This document shows, one piece after another, positions 46,254 to 57,295 of a stretch of DNA of 64,000 nt. A program made the position numbers and the translations under genes. Under the pieces are notes generated by a model. It was not told the origin of the DNA, ran no database searches, and worked only from the letters and a program-made list of their open reading frames with translations. The DNA is from Brachionus manjavacas (taxonomy: Eukaryota > Rotifera > Eurotatoria > Ploima > Brachionidae), in contig JAHQIY010000053.1 of NCBI GenBank assembly GCA_019054805.1, positions 1 through 64,000 on the forward strand, given 5' to 3'. The stretch's first letter is position 1, and each line of letters starts with the position of its first letter.

Positions 46254-46735
46254 CTATGCATCAATTGAGGATGTCTCGGTACTTGATTTGTTTCTCATTT
46301 TCTGATTTTTATCCTTTCCATTCGGCATTTTGCTTATTATATCTGACTTGTGCTTTTTTGGGGACATACTCTTATGTTTGGTCTTTTTTCGCGATTTTGT
46401 CTCTTTGTCTCTTCGAGCCTCTTGGGTTCCAATCTGTGTTGACCCTGTTCGGCCGATTTCGATCTGTTAGATTTGTTACCCACTTTTTTCTCATGACCAG
46501 ATTTTATCGGGTGCAATGGATGATTCTGACTGTAGTAATGAATCGGCTCATTGCTCCTATTCCTCTTTTTGCTCGGGACTTTTATCGCTTGCAGCGCTTC
46601 TTTGTTTTTTCTGTCCGGTTTTTCCTCTTTTTGATATTTAGACGCCTTCTCGTTTATGACCTGTTGTCGACTTGGCTTAGAACCTTCTGAGGACTTATTG
46701 CGGCTTTGGTGATGATGCCAGTGTGGATGTGGAAT
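46254..46735 (-). pseudogene. ADAM10: ADAM10-like probable tail exon, frameshifted (unit 2)
   Basis: Same exon as 25013-25495 but one base shorter: the A-run after CGCG has six A instead of seven (near 46385 on the + strand). In the 160-residue frame this would replace the end of the tail by an early stop. If the short-tail splice (GTAAAT donor) is the true one, the indel lies in the 3' UTR and has no effect. Confidence 0.5.
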
Positions 46736-47219
46736 CTTAAAAAAAAATTAGCAATTAATTTTTAAATCCACTTTGACAAGGAGCATTAGTCTGAATTTTT
46801 TAGAGTTAGTTTAGCATTAGTTTTTACCAATTTATGAGAAAAAGTTGTATTTGTAGTCGTAGGATTAAACCTTGGTTCATTTAAGACGCCTATCTGAAAA
46901 AATAGTTTGGCTTTGTTGATGCAGAGAATTCGCAAAAAGCAGAATTGTTTTTAACTTACAAGTCAAGTCAAGTAAAATCAATTAATTACTTTTAATTAAT
47001 CAAAATAAAATTTGATTTTTAAGTAAAATTACTTAAATTTATACTTTTAGCATTTTCAAGATTTCCAGCCAATTTATCCCGTTTTCTAAAATAAGTAATA
47101 AATCACGATTTAAAAAAAGAAAATAATGCTTAATTGTTAAATAAGAAAAATATCTTGATTTTGTTTATGCCAAAAAAATTTATTCCGAAAATTAAGATTA
47201 AAAGTTAAACATTAAACAA

Positions 47220-47505
47220 TTTTAATGTCACCAAAATCCTAGGAAGAGGTCACTGCTTCAAATATCACAAAGAAATTTCGAGGCTCCATCATAGAGATAA
47301 CTTTTTTTTCAACAGAACCGCTAACATATGGAACTCACTGCCAAATCAATTAGTTGAAGCCCCTAATGTTAACAGCTTTAAAGCAGGCATTGATTGCTGG
47401 ATGAGCAGCAATCAATCACATCAGCTGTCACAGTGTGCCTTATCAGCACACTCGTTGGCTAGCCAGCTACAGTCAAAACTACTACTACTACTACTACTAT
47501 CTCAA
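47220..47505 (+). pseudogene. LINE D 3' remnant with (CTA)n tail (unit 2)
   Basis: Same remnant as 26015-26290. Here the T-run has eight T, so the frame is open from ILGRGHCFKYHKEIS through NRTANIWNSLPNQLVEAP to QLS. The stop codon seen in unit 1 is CAG here, and the frame runs on into the CTA tail. Confidence 0.72.
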
Positions 47506-48039
47506 TGTTTAACCGCTTCCGTTAAATAAAATATTACAGATTTTTATAACTAAACTTGAAAAACTTAATATTTTTTTAAAAAATTTGACTTTGAATTGTG
47601 ATATGATGATCCTAAAAGATAATATTTGTAGTTTAAAAAACTATCTACGCTCTGTTTTCCATTTTTCATAAATAAAGTATTTGTTAAAATGCAACAAACT
47701 AAAGGAAATTATCACTAAACCCAAAAATTTAAGAATTTAAGAATTTAAGAAGAAAACAAAGTCTTTCGGGTCTAGTCGCTTAGGTAAACTTTGGTTCACC
47801 TGTTACTGGAACAATTCTTGTTTTCAAGATTTATGAACTGTTAGTTCACCTAATTTAAAAAAGCTAATGTAATGATAAAAAATAAGATAGAAAAAATAAT
47901 TACATAGAAAATTTAAAGTTTGGCGGAGAAGGTAAATTTTGCGAAATAGATGAATCTATGTTCCCCAAAGTCAAACACTTGAAGGGTGAAAAATTAATTT
48001 TAATTTTTTTTATTATTTAATTTCTTTAATTTTTATCAT

Positions 48040-48390
48040 TTATGCTGAAAGGCAAAGATTTAAGTAGGGAACGTATTTGGGTATTAGGGATTTTTGAAAT
48101 GGTAGTACCAAATCAACTAGATCAGAGCAAATGCTATTTCTAAAGCTCCTTCAAAAAAAAAAAAAATTATTTATTAATTTTTATATCAGTTTCGACAAAT
48201 AGGCATTCTATTAAATAACTTTATTTTCATCGATTGAATATAAAATTTAATCTAATGAATTATTTATCTTTTTTTTTTATTTTTATTTTATTTTATATTA
48301 TTTAACTTTTTTTTTCATGTTTTTTAAAGTATTTTTATTCTGAAGGAGCATTTGCTTGGCAAAAATAAACATAAATAAATAAATATTTAT
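48040..48390 (+). mobile_element. LINE E 3'-end remnant (unit 2)
   Basis: Counterpart of 26815-27165, ending CTGAAGGAGCATTTGCTTGG followed by an AAAT tail. The sequence just after the tail differs slightly from unit 1 (an added TTTATGTTTATTAAG-like stretch). Confidence 0.55.
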
Positions 48391-48513
48391 GTTTATTAAG
48401 TTTATTAAGAGTTAAGAAAGAATTTTCAATATTTTTTTTCAAAATTCCAAATAAAAATATATAAAAATGCTTGCAATATTAACAAAAAATGCTTACCAGA
48501 TCCACAGAGTAGA

Positions 48514-50190
48514 TTGAATGAACAAAATTCTGCATTACTAATAAAAGAAAATGAACAAAATATAAAAAAATCAAACCAACCTGAATATATTGTTGATCGC
48601 CAGAAAATGACAAATACATTGAAAAATCTACCAAATGGGAAATCGGCAGGATTTAGTGAGGTTAGGAACGAGCACTTTAAATATGGATCACAAACACCAC
48701 TACTTATTGAACTGGTTTCTAGACTAATGGAAAAAATAATTAATAATGGAATTGTGCCTAAATTTTTTAATGTTGGAAAAATTATACCGGTAATTAAAGA
48801 CGAGAACAAAAGCACAAATGATATTGATAATGTTCGCCCAATCACCATCTCAGACACGCTTGCTAACGTCTTTGAGAAACTAGTTCTGAATGATCTTGAA
48901 CGTTCACATCCTGGTATCCAAAACCAATTTGGTTTCACAAGCAATTCATCTTGCAACCACGCAGTCTTTACTTTAAAAGAAATAATTTCAAACTTTACAA
49001 AAAAAAATAAACCTGTTTATGCATGTGCGATAGATGCAAGCAAAGCATTCGATAAGGTAAATAGAACGATTTTATTTAACAAACTTACCGAAAAATGAAC
49101 CCATTAATTTGGAGAAGCCTAAAAAATTACTATGACAATTCCTTAGCTTATGTTACAAATCAAAATGAAATAAGCAGCATATTTAAAACCTCAGTTGGAG
49201 TAAAGCAGGGAGGCCCATTATCACCGAAACTGTTTTCTATTTACATTGAAGATCTAGTAGAACTAATTGAGAGCGAAAATTTGGGGCAAAAAATTGGCAA
49301 TCAACTGGTTGGAATTATACTTTATGCAGATGATATTTTAATTCTTAGTCAAGATAAGGAAAAATTACAGAAGGCACTTAAAATATGCGAAGAGTTCGGC
49401 AAAAAAAATGAAATTAAATTTAACCCGGATAATTATCTTTGGCAACAAAAAACAAAGGAACGAAGTGATTGATATTAAAATGAATCAAAAAAGAATAGAA
49501 AAAGTTAATAAAATAAAATATCTTGGTGTAATGGTCAACTCCAAAAACAATAACAACGATCATGTAGATTCAAGAATCAAAAGCACCATAAGAAGCTTTT
49601 ACACTACAAACAACCTTTGCATTACAAATGCACAAATGAAGACAAGTATAAAAATTATGCTTTTTAAAACACTATGTAGACCAATACTTTCCTATGGATG
49701 CGAACCTTTAAAGATAAATTCAAGTCATATAAGAAAACTTAAAAGTACAGAGGGAACCTTGATCAAAAAAATACTTCAACTTAGTAAAAAATCGAGAACA
49801 TCGAGATTAATGGCGGCTCTAAAAATGGAAACTACTGACAAGATGTTACTTAAAAGAAAATTGAACTTTGTAAAGAAGCTGAATTCAAACCCTTACACAA
49901 GAACACTAATCAATGGATTACTCGAGGAGACCAAAAGAAACGAAGAAAAAATTAGTAAAAAGTCAATCTTAAGTGAGCTAGAAGGAATCTTTTCATGTGA
50001 AATTAGAAACAGCGAAGAACTAAGCAAACTCTGGGATAGTAAAGTAAAAGAAATGTAAAAGAAATGTGTCGAGAGAGTAAGGAGTTAGAGAAAGATGGAA
50101 TTATTGAATCATTAAGATTCTGCTTAAATTCAAACTTAGCTAATAAAAAAAACAAACAAATACTTGAGCTCCTGACTAAATCGTACTAAT
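48514..50190 (+). pseudogene. LINE C ORF2 reverse transcriptase (frameshifted)
   Basis: RT domains in order: TLKNLPNGKSAGFSEVRNEH, GKIIPVIKDENKS, NVRPITISDTLANVFEKLVL, FGFTSNSSCNHAVF, motif A CAIDASKAFDKVN, GVKQGGPLSPKLFSIYIEDL, the catalytic ILYADDILILS, then the thumb KIKYLGVMVNSKNN and a C-terminal basic region. The frame breaks near 49095 and 49430, and a tandem 11-bp duplication (TAAAAGAAATG twice near 50045-50065) breaks the end, after which it continues to TAA at about 50188. It is shorter than a full ORF2 because of 5' truncation. The non-LTR clade is not assigned. Confidence 0.82.
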
Positions 50191-50213
50191 AAAACTAAAT
50201 CTGAAAAATACTT

Positions 50214-50272
50214 ACATAATGCTTTTGAACTTCCAGCAAATGCGAAGATGAAGTTACGAATATTGACGTCCA
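50214..50272 (-). other. Candidate antisense first exon in the LINE C 3' region
   Basis: On the - strand an ATG at 50272 starts MDVNIRNFIFAFAGSSKAL and runs into GTAAGTATTTTT, a near-perfect splice donor. An overlapping frame (from 50416) begins with a signal-peptide-like MRFLFPCFCFLISIFA. Neither is recognised. The stretch is absent from unit 1, so it came with the LINE C insert: a captured host fragment (3' transduction) or chance. Confidence 0.2.
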
Positions 50273-50676
50273 TCGTTGAAGTGGTTCGGATCGATTTTGG
50301 CTTAAATTGTTTGCTTTTTGTTCTCCTAGCTCGACTTGATCGTGATTTGAGTCCTTGAGTGGTTTGGTCGCAAAAATAGAAATAAGAAAACAGAAACAAG
50401 GAAATAGAAACCTCACAAACTAAAAACTTGAATAATAATTCAGAAAATTAAAGAAAAAAAAAAAAATTAATTATGAAAATTTAAAATTCGCTATGGAAAA
50501 GTACTTTTTTTTGTCTTATTTTATTTTATTTTTTTTTACATCGCCTACAAGGCGTTCATTGAATAAATAAATAAATAAATAAACTTAAAATTGTATTTTT
50601 TTGAAACAGTAAAAAAAATCTAAAACATCACACTTTTTCAATCTTTTTCAATTCAAACACAAAAAATTAAACCATT

Positions 50677-50950
50677 TGGTTCTGTGAAGTTCAGTTCAAA
50701 AGAACAGAACAAAGTGTAAAAAAATTAAATAACTTTTTTTCTATTTGTTTGAAATTAATTATGTGAATGCAGCAACATTCAAAGTTGCATCAACTGTAAA
50801 AGTCTGCTAATTTTTGATACAACTTTGAATGTTGCACTATGATGCATTTACAAAAATAAGTTTTAACCTTTAAGAAAAAAGTTATTCAATTTTAGTACAT
50901 TTTTTTCTGTTCTTTTTATCAATTTGTACTGAATTTCACAAAACCAACCA
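50677..50950. mobile_element. Foldback element (unit 2)
   Basis: Counterpart of 27338-27610. Its 21-bp central arms (50772-50792 and 50815-50835) have one mismatch here (GATACAAC for GATGCAAC), so the perfect stem of unit 1 is not kept. Confidence 0.7.
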
Positions 50951-51412
50951 ATTTTGCGTGCACTTTTTTAAAACATATTTTAACATTTTTAAATCAATTT
51001 AACTTTTTTATTCCTATTAAAACTTTAAAATAATCCATTTTTTTTATTATTTTTCAATTTTGGAATTAATCTTTAATACTTAAAATTTTTTTTTTTAATT
51101 TTTCGTTACATATTTCTTATTTTTTTTGGGGATAAAAAAAAACGGGATAATTTTTCTCTTACCCATTTTCAAGTAAAATCGATTACTTATTTTTTCAATT
51201 CAAGTAAATTTCTTACATTTATACTTTTAGAATTTTTCAAGTGAAATCAATTACTAAATTTTTTTCAAGTCAATGATTATTTTTTAACCTACAAAAACAA
51301 GATTTTTTTCTTATTTTGTTCTGTTCTTTTGTACTGAGTTTCACAATCTTGACTTAGACTTGAACTTGTGATCCAAAAACAAGTCTGCAAAAGCTTAAAA
51401 AAAGTTACCAAC

Positions 51413-52248
51413 CCTTTTTATTGGTCTTCTCAGAGTCTCGGTTATCTTGAGGGCCGGTGGTTTGCGCGGATTACTTGACGGTGTGTGCACCGAGCAGACT
51501 TTGATGAAAGCTATCATGAACACAATGAGTCCGACCACAATGAGAGAGGCTGCCCACCAATAGGTTGTTATCCACATGCGAATAGAAGACAAAGTTTTTG
51601 GATCTAGGAGCACGTTTTTAAGCCGGACCAAAGGTCCTTCGGCGTCAACGGCTCTTCACTTCGAGAATATGTCACAGTAGCCCTGGGTGCCGACACATGG
51701 CGAGCCTGGTTTTAGAATTAATCCATTTGAATTGTTTTTATTTTTCATTTCGGCTATTTCAAATGAGTCAGTGCAAATGTGTCCGGTTTTTTGACCAGTG
51801 CATGCTAAATGGCATAAAATTGACTTGTCTTGGGTTTTGTCTTTTAGGTCACCTTCTATAAAACACTGCTTCATTTCGTATTTTTCACATATTGACCCGG
51901 AGCATATTCCCGATCTGCAAACTTGGGTACCCGAATTGCACTCGGTTTTGTCCGCTTTGAAAAATACTGGATCGTCGCGGGGACATGAAGCGTTCTTACC
52001 GGAACAAAAAACATTTTTCAAGCACTCGTTGCTGTTCATGCAAATGGTGTTTTGCGAGGCGAAATTGCAAGAGTTGTCACAGCATGGACCTTGGCTCGGG
52101 CTGCACGCTTTTCCTGGCCTCAGCTTACATTTGTTTATTTCTTGGCTAGCGTCAATGCAACATGCTTCCTTACAATCTGTTCCATAACCACAATCACATT
52201 CCTCGCCTTCTTCAACTATGCCATTTCCACATAACGAACCACTGTACT
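51413..52248 (-). CDS. ADAM10: ADAM10-like exon: disintegrin, cysteine-rich, transmembrane (in-frame TGA), unit 2
   Basis: The predicted protein is the same as in unit 1 (28080-28915), including the TGA at 51658-51656 between DIFSK and RAVDAEGPL. The TGA is therefore not an isolated base-call error. Acceptor and donors are conserved; the 3' intron side reads GTAACT where unit 1 has GTAAAT. Confidence 0.85.
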
Positions 52249-53640
52249 CTATAAAAAAATGAGGAAAATTTCTTTTTAAAACACTATGGCTGAAAAATTT
52301 GTATTTTTTTTTTTTTTTAAACAAAAAAGAAAAAATAAAAATTTAAAAATTTTGAAAAAATAAATCGTTTTGGCGCTGATTTGTATTTTTTTTCCATCAA
52401 CAACAAATATTTCTGAATACAATAAAAAAAATTGATAATAAGTTTTTTCTCCATTTACAACCTATAATAATTCCAATATTAAAAAATAAATTGTTGACTA
52501 TGAGAGAGTGAAGTTGGGAGCAATTTTGTTCAAATAAAACATTAAATGCTTTTTCAAAATGAATATTAGTTTACATAAATTTAAAAAAAATATATAAACA
52601 AATTTTAAGTTTCATATTTTTATAGAATTTTATACAATTTAAAATAAATTGCTCACAAGTTCACTTTTCTATTTGGTTATCACATTATTTTTTATCTGAA
52701 AGATGAATTCAACTAATATTATCCAAGTAGATCATATCAAAAATCAATAAGAGAAGAAATACTTTACTTTACAAGAGAAAAACAAATAAAAAAATAAATA
52801 AAAATTCATTTTAAGTAAAAAATGTTAAGAATTATAACAAAAGCTATTAAAACATAAACAAATTATTAATTATAAAGCTTGATTTTTCATTTGAGCATAA
52901 ACTATATCTTATTAGTTTTTAAAAAATTCAAACTTATAATTTTTTATTTTCTTTTTTTCAATTTTTTTCAATTTAAGTGTTGGTCTGCGAAATCGGTTAT
53001 GCATCACGGTCACAAAATTAGGCAGCCTAAATCACTGGTAGTTCAATAACATTTTTTTTTAACTTTTCACGGGGAACATATAATATTTATACAATACATA
53101 TTTTAATTAAACGGAATTATGCAAAAAAAAAACTAATTTTTAAAAGTTTCTTCAAAGACAATAAGTAACTTGACTTTACTAAAATTTACCATTTTTCAAT
53201 TTTTTTATAATAAAAATTTACGTAAAATTTCGTATTTTTTTTTCAATTTTCATTTTAATTTTCTAAAAATAAAAGAAAAATTCCTAAAAATCGCCATTTT
53301 TTCTTTATTTTGTCCTATGTATATTTACTAAAATTTACTAAAAATTTCGTAAAAAAAGTTTATCATAGCAATAGTGTAGTTGTAGTAGAAATGATCATCA
53401 ATTCAAAAATAGATTTTTTTAAGTCAAGAAAATTATTTTATCATTATTTTGATTATTAAGTCTTTTTTAATTTAATAGTTTTAAGACTTTTTATCTTATT
53501 ATCTTTAGTAAATTGTTCTAAAATTCAAATTTACAATTTTCAATGTCAAAATTTAAAGTGAAGTCAAATGACTTTAAAAGAAATTGAACACTGTTAATTT
53601 TAAAAAATATTGAATCTATTATAAAAAATTAAGATCTTAC
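52249..53640 (-). other. ADAM10-like intron, unit 2 (1392 nt)
   Basis: Counterpart of 28916-30332, with a ~27-bp deletion near 53412 and small homopolymer changes. Nothing else is seen in it. Confidence 0.75.
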
Positions 53641-54328
53641 GCTTGAAGCAGAATTTAGGCCCAGAAATTAGATTGTGAACAATGGGTCCCATTTGATCCC
53701 GACTGCATGTCGAGAAATTTCTGTTATTCTTGTCAGTGCCAGTGGTGGCACGTCTGTTCATGATGTAATTTCCACCTCTGCTTGATCCGGGCGAGCAAGA
53801 TGGATCGTCAGGATCGTGTTCTGAGCCAAAATTGTGTCCTATTTCGTGTGCAAATGTTATCTGAGAAACAGCTTCGGGCACTCTCGATTGATAATTAACC
53901 ACTGTCACTATACCACTGTTGAGACTTTTGGCAACACCTTGCAATGTTTGACGTTTTTCGCAAACACCACCAACACTGCCTGCTAATTTGGCCACCCAAG
54001 CCAGACCCAGTGTCCCGTCAGTAAAATCACGGGCTGTAAATGTGTAAGACAAACAAAAGTCTGTAAAGTTGTCCAGTGAGACGTAGTTTAAAAAATTTGA
54101 CACATCCAAGTAAGGCTCGCACAATTTTAGCTCCTCCGGTGACAAACCAGTGCCGTTTTGGCATTGCTCCTGGGTTATTATTTTTGTTCTATAAATCATG
54201 AACTGAAGGCCTATTAAGTATTTTTCTTTGTTTTGATCGTAGAATGGTAGACTATTGTAGATTGTGTTGAGGGCTTCTACATGCTTGTTTAAGTAGAAAA
54301 GCAAAAATGTAGTTGTTTTATCCATGTC
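53641..54328 (-). CDS. ADAM10: ADAM10-like exon: catalytic metalloprotease domain, unit 2
   Basis: Same 688-nt exon as 30333-31020, with intact HEIGHNFGSEHD zinc site and NYIMNRRATTG Met-turn. I see no amino-acid difference within the exon; the first differences are in the intron just past the donor. Such identity means recent duplication or ongoing homogenisation. Confidence 0.9.
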
Positions 54329-54386
54329 CTTTGTTTGGAATGAAAATTTAAAATTTGTTTTTTAAACTTGTCACGTTTTTGTTTAC

Positions 54387-54593
54387 TTTGTTTCCTTCAT
54401 TATTGAATATTTCGGTATGTAGCTGTGGATCTACTCTCAGGTACAAATTACATATTGTTCTGTCACCAGGCCATCTAAGCCGTCCATCATCTGACTGACG
54501 TTTGGTTTTTTTCCAAAATTTTTCATTAGCTTCACGATAATATTTGCTGTATTCGTCACGGGATTGTTCCAAATAACTATATGGATCATAGCC
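54387..54593 (-). CDS. ADAM10: ADAM10-like exon: convertase site and start of protease, unit 2
   Basis: Counterpart of 31079-31285 with the KTKR site and CNLYLRVDPQLHTEIF, separated by the same 58-nt intron (54329-54386) from the catalytic exon. Upstream, on the - strand, only the spacer of unit 3 follows, so no prodomain exon is found here either. Confidence 0.82.
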
Positions 54594-54729
54594 CTTAATA
54601 AAATGGTAAAGTCACAGTCTTTTAGCATAGCTGATTTATAGATAAAGCTCAATATTAATATAACAATATAACCTTCCGTTTTTTAAACTTTATATTTTAG
54701 AGGTGTATTTTACATTTTGTTAATTTTTG

Positions 54730-55677
54730 GAACGAAATTGAAAAATAATTTTTTCTTAGATTCCAAAATTGGTGGCTTTGTGAATTTTCATGCGAATATT
54801 TCAAAATTTTAAATTTAAGATTTGAATTTTTTATTTTTCTGTAAATTTTAAAAGGTATAAAAAATGTTTAATTTGAAGATAATTGAAATTTTCAAATAAA
54901 TTGATTAATTTTTTAGCATATTCATGAAAATGATTATTTTAATTTTGATTTATCATTTATTTGCATCTGCTAACTTATTATGGCTATTTTTAAATTTAAT
55001 TTCAAAATTTCAAAAAAAATTCCAGGGATTGTGAAGATAAAAGAGATCATTTAGTTCTGTAAAATGCTTAAATTTAAGAAAATTTGCTTAATGCAGAAAA
55101 TTAATATTTTTTTACAATTTTTATTAACAATCCTATTAGTAGGAAAATCACAGAAAAATAGTTTTTTTAACTTTGAAACAAAGATTATTTTATTAAGAGG
55201 AAATAAAACCTAAAAAGTGAATTAAAAGCAAAACAAATCGTTTCAGCAATTTAATCTATTGACTCAGAGCACTTAAAAGTAACAATTCTCAAGACAAGTC
55301 CAAGTCCGGACTTAGTTAAATCGGCCTTTAATGGACATAGGCACTAGCCTGTTGATTAATTTTGAAACTTGTGATTTTTAATTTCTATCTTATCATTTTC
55401 TCCTAATTTTCAGGACCGATCAACACTTCAAAATTTAAAACTTATTATATCTTGTTTAAATTTATCCAAAGAAGGGAAGTGTTCATTTTTCACAGCCTGA
55501 AAGTTACCCTCAAATTATCTAATTAATAATAATAATAATCTTATAATGAATATGTGAAATTTTTTCTTTAATACATATCTTGCTATAATTTTTTAAATAA
55601 ACTCTATTTGCACGGAAGCGCTAAGAACATAAAGGCTTAAATAAAACTATCACCGCTAATAATTAATGAAATTTTGA
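54730..55677. other. AT-rich spacer of unit 3
   Basis: Third copy of the 1-950 spacer. Nothing new in it. Confidence 0.7.
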
Positions 55678-55977
55678 GAACTATGATTTCTTGGAAAAAA
55701 ATTCTTTGTTAATTCAGGAACAATCTGGTTTTAGGAAACATCGAAGAACCGCATATAATTTAGTTTTCCTTATCCAAAAAGTTGTCGAATCTTTTAATAG
55801 AAAGAAGAAAGTATGTTGCTTATTTTTTGACATTTCTAAAGCTTTCGACAAAGTTTGGCATGAAGGTATAATTTACAAGCTGATAAAGATAAATATACCT
55901 GCCATCTTAATTTATTAGATTAAATCATTTCTTAACTGTAGAACATTTAAAGTAAAAATAAATGATTACATTAGTGA
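55678..55977 (+). pseudogene. LINE B left RT fragment (unit 3)
   Basis: Same fragment as in units 1 and 2, ending at the TAGTGA target site (55972-55977). It carries the same in-frame TAG as unit 2 (55916-55918). Confidence 0.8.
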
Positions 55978-56086
55978 GATATAAAATTTGAAAATTTGTC
56001 GTTTGGCTTAGCAAATTTGAAAAACGAAAATTTAATTAATAGCGTCATCACGTGATTTAAAAACCGTTGAAAGTTGTGTGTTGGCA

Positions 56087-57295
56087 ATGTCGCTCAACAA
56101 AACAAACCAAAACCGACGGTGGATATTTAAAAATTCGGTCAAGCTAAACTTGAAGAGGTTAGACAAACCGATTAGCCATAAAGTCTTATTTAGTGCACTT
56201 GATGTCGTCCTCAACCAAGTGGAAAATGATGCGATCACAAGTATCTACAATTTCTCTTCAAACAAAGCTTGGATAATAGAGTTTAATGCTGCTTTTAATG
56301 TTGCCAAAATTTTCGATCGTGACATCAATATCAATGGAACCATATTCAGACTTGAAGATGCAAATAAAGTCCCGGATCTCAGAAGGTATTGTACTTTTCG
56401 ATTTCACTTCTTGCCCTCTGATTTCGTGAATCATAGACTTGAAACCTTCTTTAATGCTGTTCGAATTGATGGACTAAATATTGAACACTTAACCGAAGAA
56501 AAATATAAAGATAGACCCGAGAGGAAAAATGGTGTCAGGAGGGTGAGAATATCATTTCCAAAAGAAGTTGAGAATATTATTGGAAGCTTGTCAGGCCCCA
56601 CAATAATGTATGGTTTAAAGTGTCTTGTGTCAATTGTTGGACAAAAGCAGAAATGCTATTTTTGTGATGATGAAGGACACAACATTGCTAAATGCCCTGT
56701 CAAAAAAACACTATGCGAAAATTGTCATCAGAAAGGACATTTGACAAAAAAATGCTCCATTGCCGAAAAGCTTAAGTCGCTTGAAAGGAAAAAGATTGAC
56801 TACAATGATCTTTACATTGACCAAGAAGAAACGCAATCATTATTTGAAGCTGACCAAAAAGATAATGATGAAAATGTGATGCCAAAAACACCTAGATATC
56901 AGCCAACAAATTTCAATGACGTAATATCCCAAATTAGCCCAAAAGACCTTAAAACTCCAGTTTTAGAAGAAGCTTTGGTAAGTCGTTTTAACGATTTTCT
57001 ACCAATATGCCAGTCACCTGTCAATGTACGCTCAATTGATCAGAATGAGACTGAGAATTTTTTCCAAACCAGAAATCAAACCAAGAGATTTCCCGAATCT
57101 GATCCAAATGAAAAAGAGCTCACCGAAAATGAATCAAAGAAACCATTAGTTGTCTTAGAAAATCAAAACGACAGTACCTTCGAGTCTGAATCAAACAGTT
57201 CAACAACTGAATGTTCAATTCAAGTAGATCAATCATCTAACGAAATTGGTCAGCAAACTGCCAGTCAAAACAGCATTGAAGAAAATTTAGAATGA
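56087..57295 (+). CDS. LINE A ORF1, intact (CCHC nucleic-acid-binding protein)
   Basis: 402 residues from the ATG at 56087; upstream in-frame codons GTG TTG GCA are not used as starts in eukaryotes. N-terminal ~180 residues are basic and probably RNA-binding. Two zinc knuckles lie at about residues 195-235 (CYFCDDEGHNIAKC and CENCHQKGHLTKKC). The C-terminal ~140 residues are Ser/Glu/Gln-rich and low in hydrophobics. The TGA stop overlaps the ORF2 ATG (ATGA at 57292-57295), which suggests coupled reinitiation of translation, as in some other LINEs. The element is still non-autonomous because ORF2 is broken. Confidence 0.85.
   Translation: MSLNKTNQNRRWIFKNSVKLNLKRLDKPISHKVLFSALDVVLNQVENDAITSIYNFSSNKAWIIEFNAAFNVAKIFDRDININGTIFRLEDANKVPDLRRYCTFRFHFLPSDFVNHRLETFFNAVRIDGLNIEHLTEEKYKDRPERKNGVRRVRISFPKEVENIIGSLSGPTIMYGLKCLVSIVGQKQKCYFCDDEGHNIAKCPVKKTLCENCHQKGHLTKKCSIAEKLKSLERKKIDYNDLYIDQEETQSLFEADQKDNDENVMPKTPRYQPTNFNDVISQISPKDLKTPVLEEALVSRFNDFLPICQSPVNVRSIDQNETENFFQTRNQTKRFPESDPNEKELTENESKKPLVVLENQNDSTFESESNSSTTECSIQVDQSSNEIGQQTASQNSIEENLE

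Larger units (their letters stand above)
48481..50581 (+). mobile_element. LINE C insertion (unit 2 only)
   Basis: Unit 1 reads GCTTGCAATAT then AAACTTAAAATTG without interruption (27233-27253). In unit 2 about 2.1 kb lies between these two sequences. The insert encodes a reverse transcriptase unrelated to LINE A/B except at family motifs. It ends with a CGCCTACAAGGCG hairpin and a TTCATTGAATAAATAAATAA tail. The 5' end is truncated (no endonuclease seen). No clear target duplication is visible. Confidence 0.85.
46736..51412 (-). other. Large intron of the ADAM10-like gene, unit 2 (4.7 kb)
   Basis: Counterpart of 25496-28079, lengthened by LINE C (48481-50581). It holds LINE D, LINE E and foldback copies. 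About 30 bp present in unit 1 (near 25797) are missing between two AAGTAAAATT-like repeats. Confidence 0.6.
31422..54729. repeat. Macro-repeat unit 2 (23.3 kb)
   Basis: Second direct copy of the macro-unit. It aligns with unit 1 throughout. The main differences are a shorter satellite array (39451-45708), a LINE A without the internal deletion, and a LINE C insertion near 48480-50581 that unit 1 lacks. These three differences add up to nearly all of the 8.1-kb length difference. Scattered single-base changes and homopolymer length changes account for the rest. Confidence 0.93.

Noticed and set aside
46127..46690. + strand 187-codon hydrophobic frame (and 24934-25450) as a membrane protein
   Set aside because: It is the complement of the Lys/Arg/Ser-rich tail exon; Phe/Leu-rich antisense of Lys-rich coding sequence is expected. 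Unit 1 has the frame broken, and no family resemblance is seen.
48426..48956. 176-codon - strand frame over LINE C
   Set aside because: It is antisense to a reverse transcriptase with clear motifs on the + strand.
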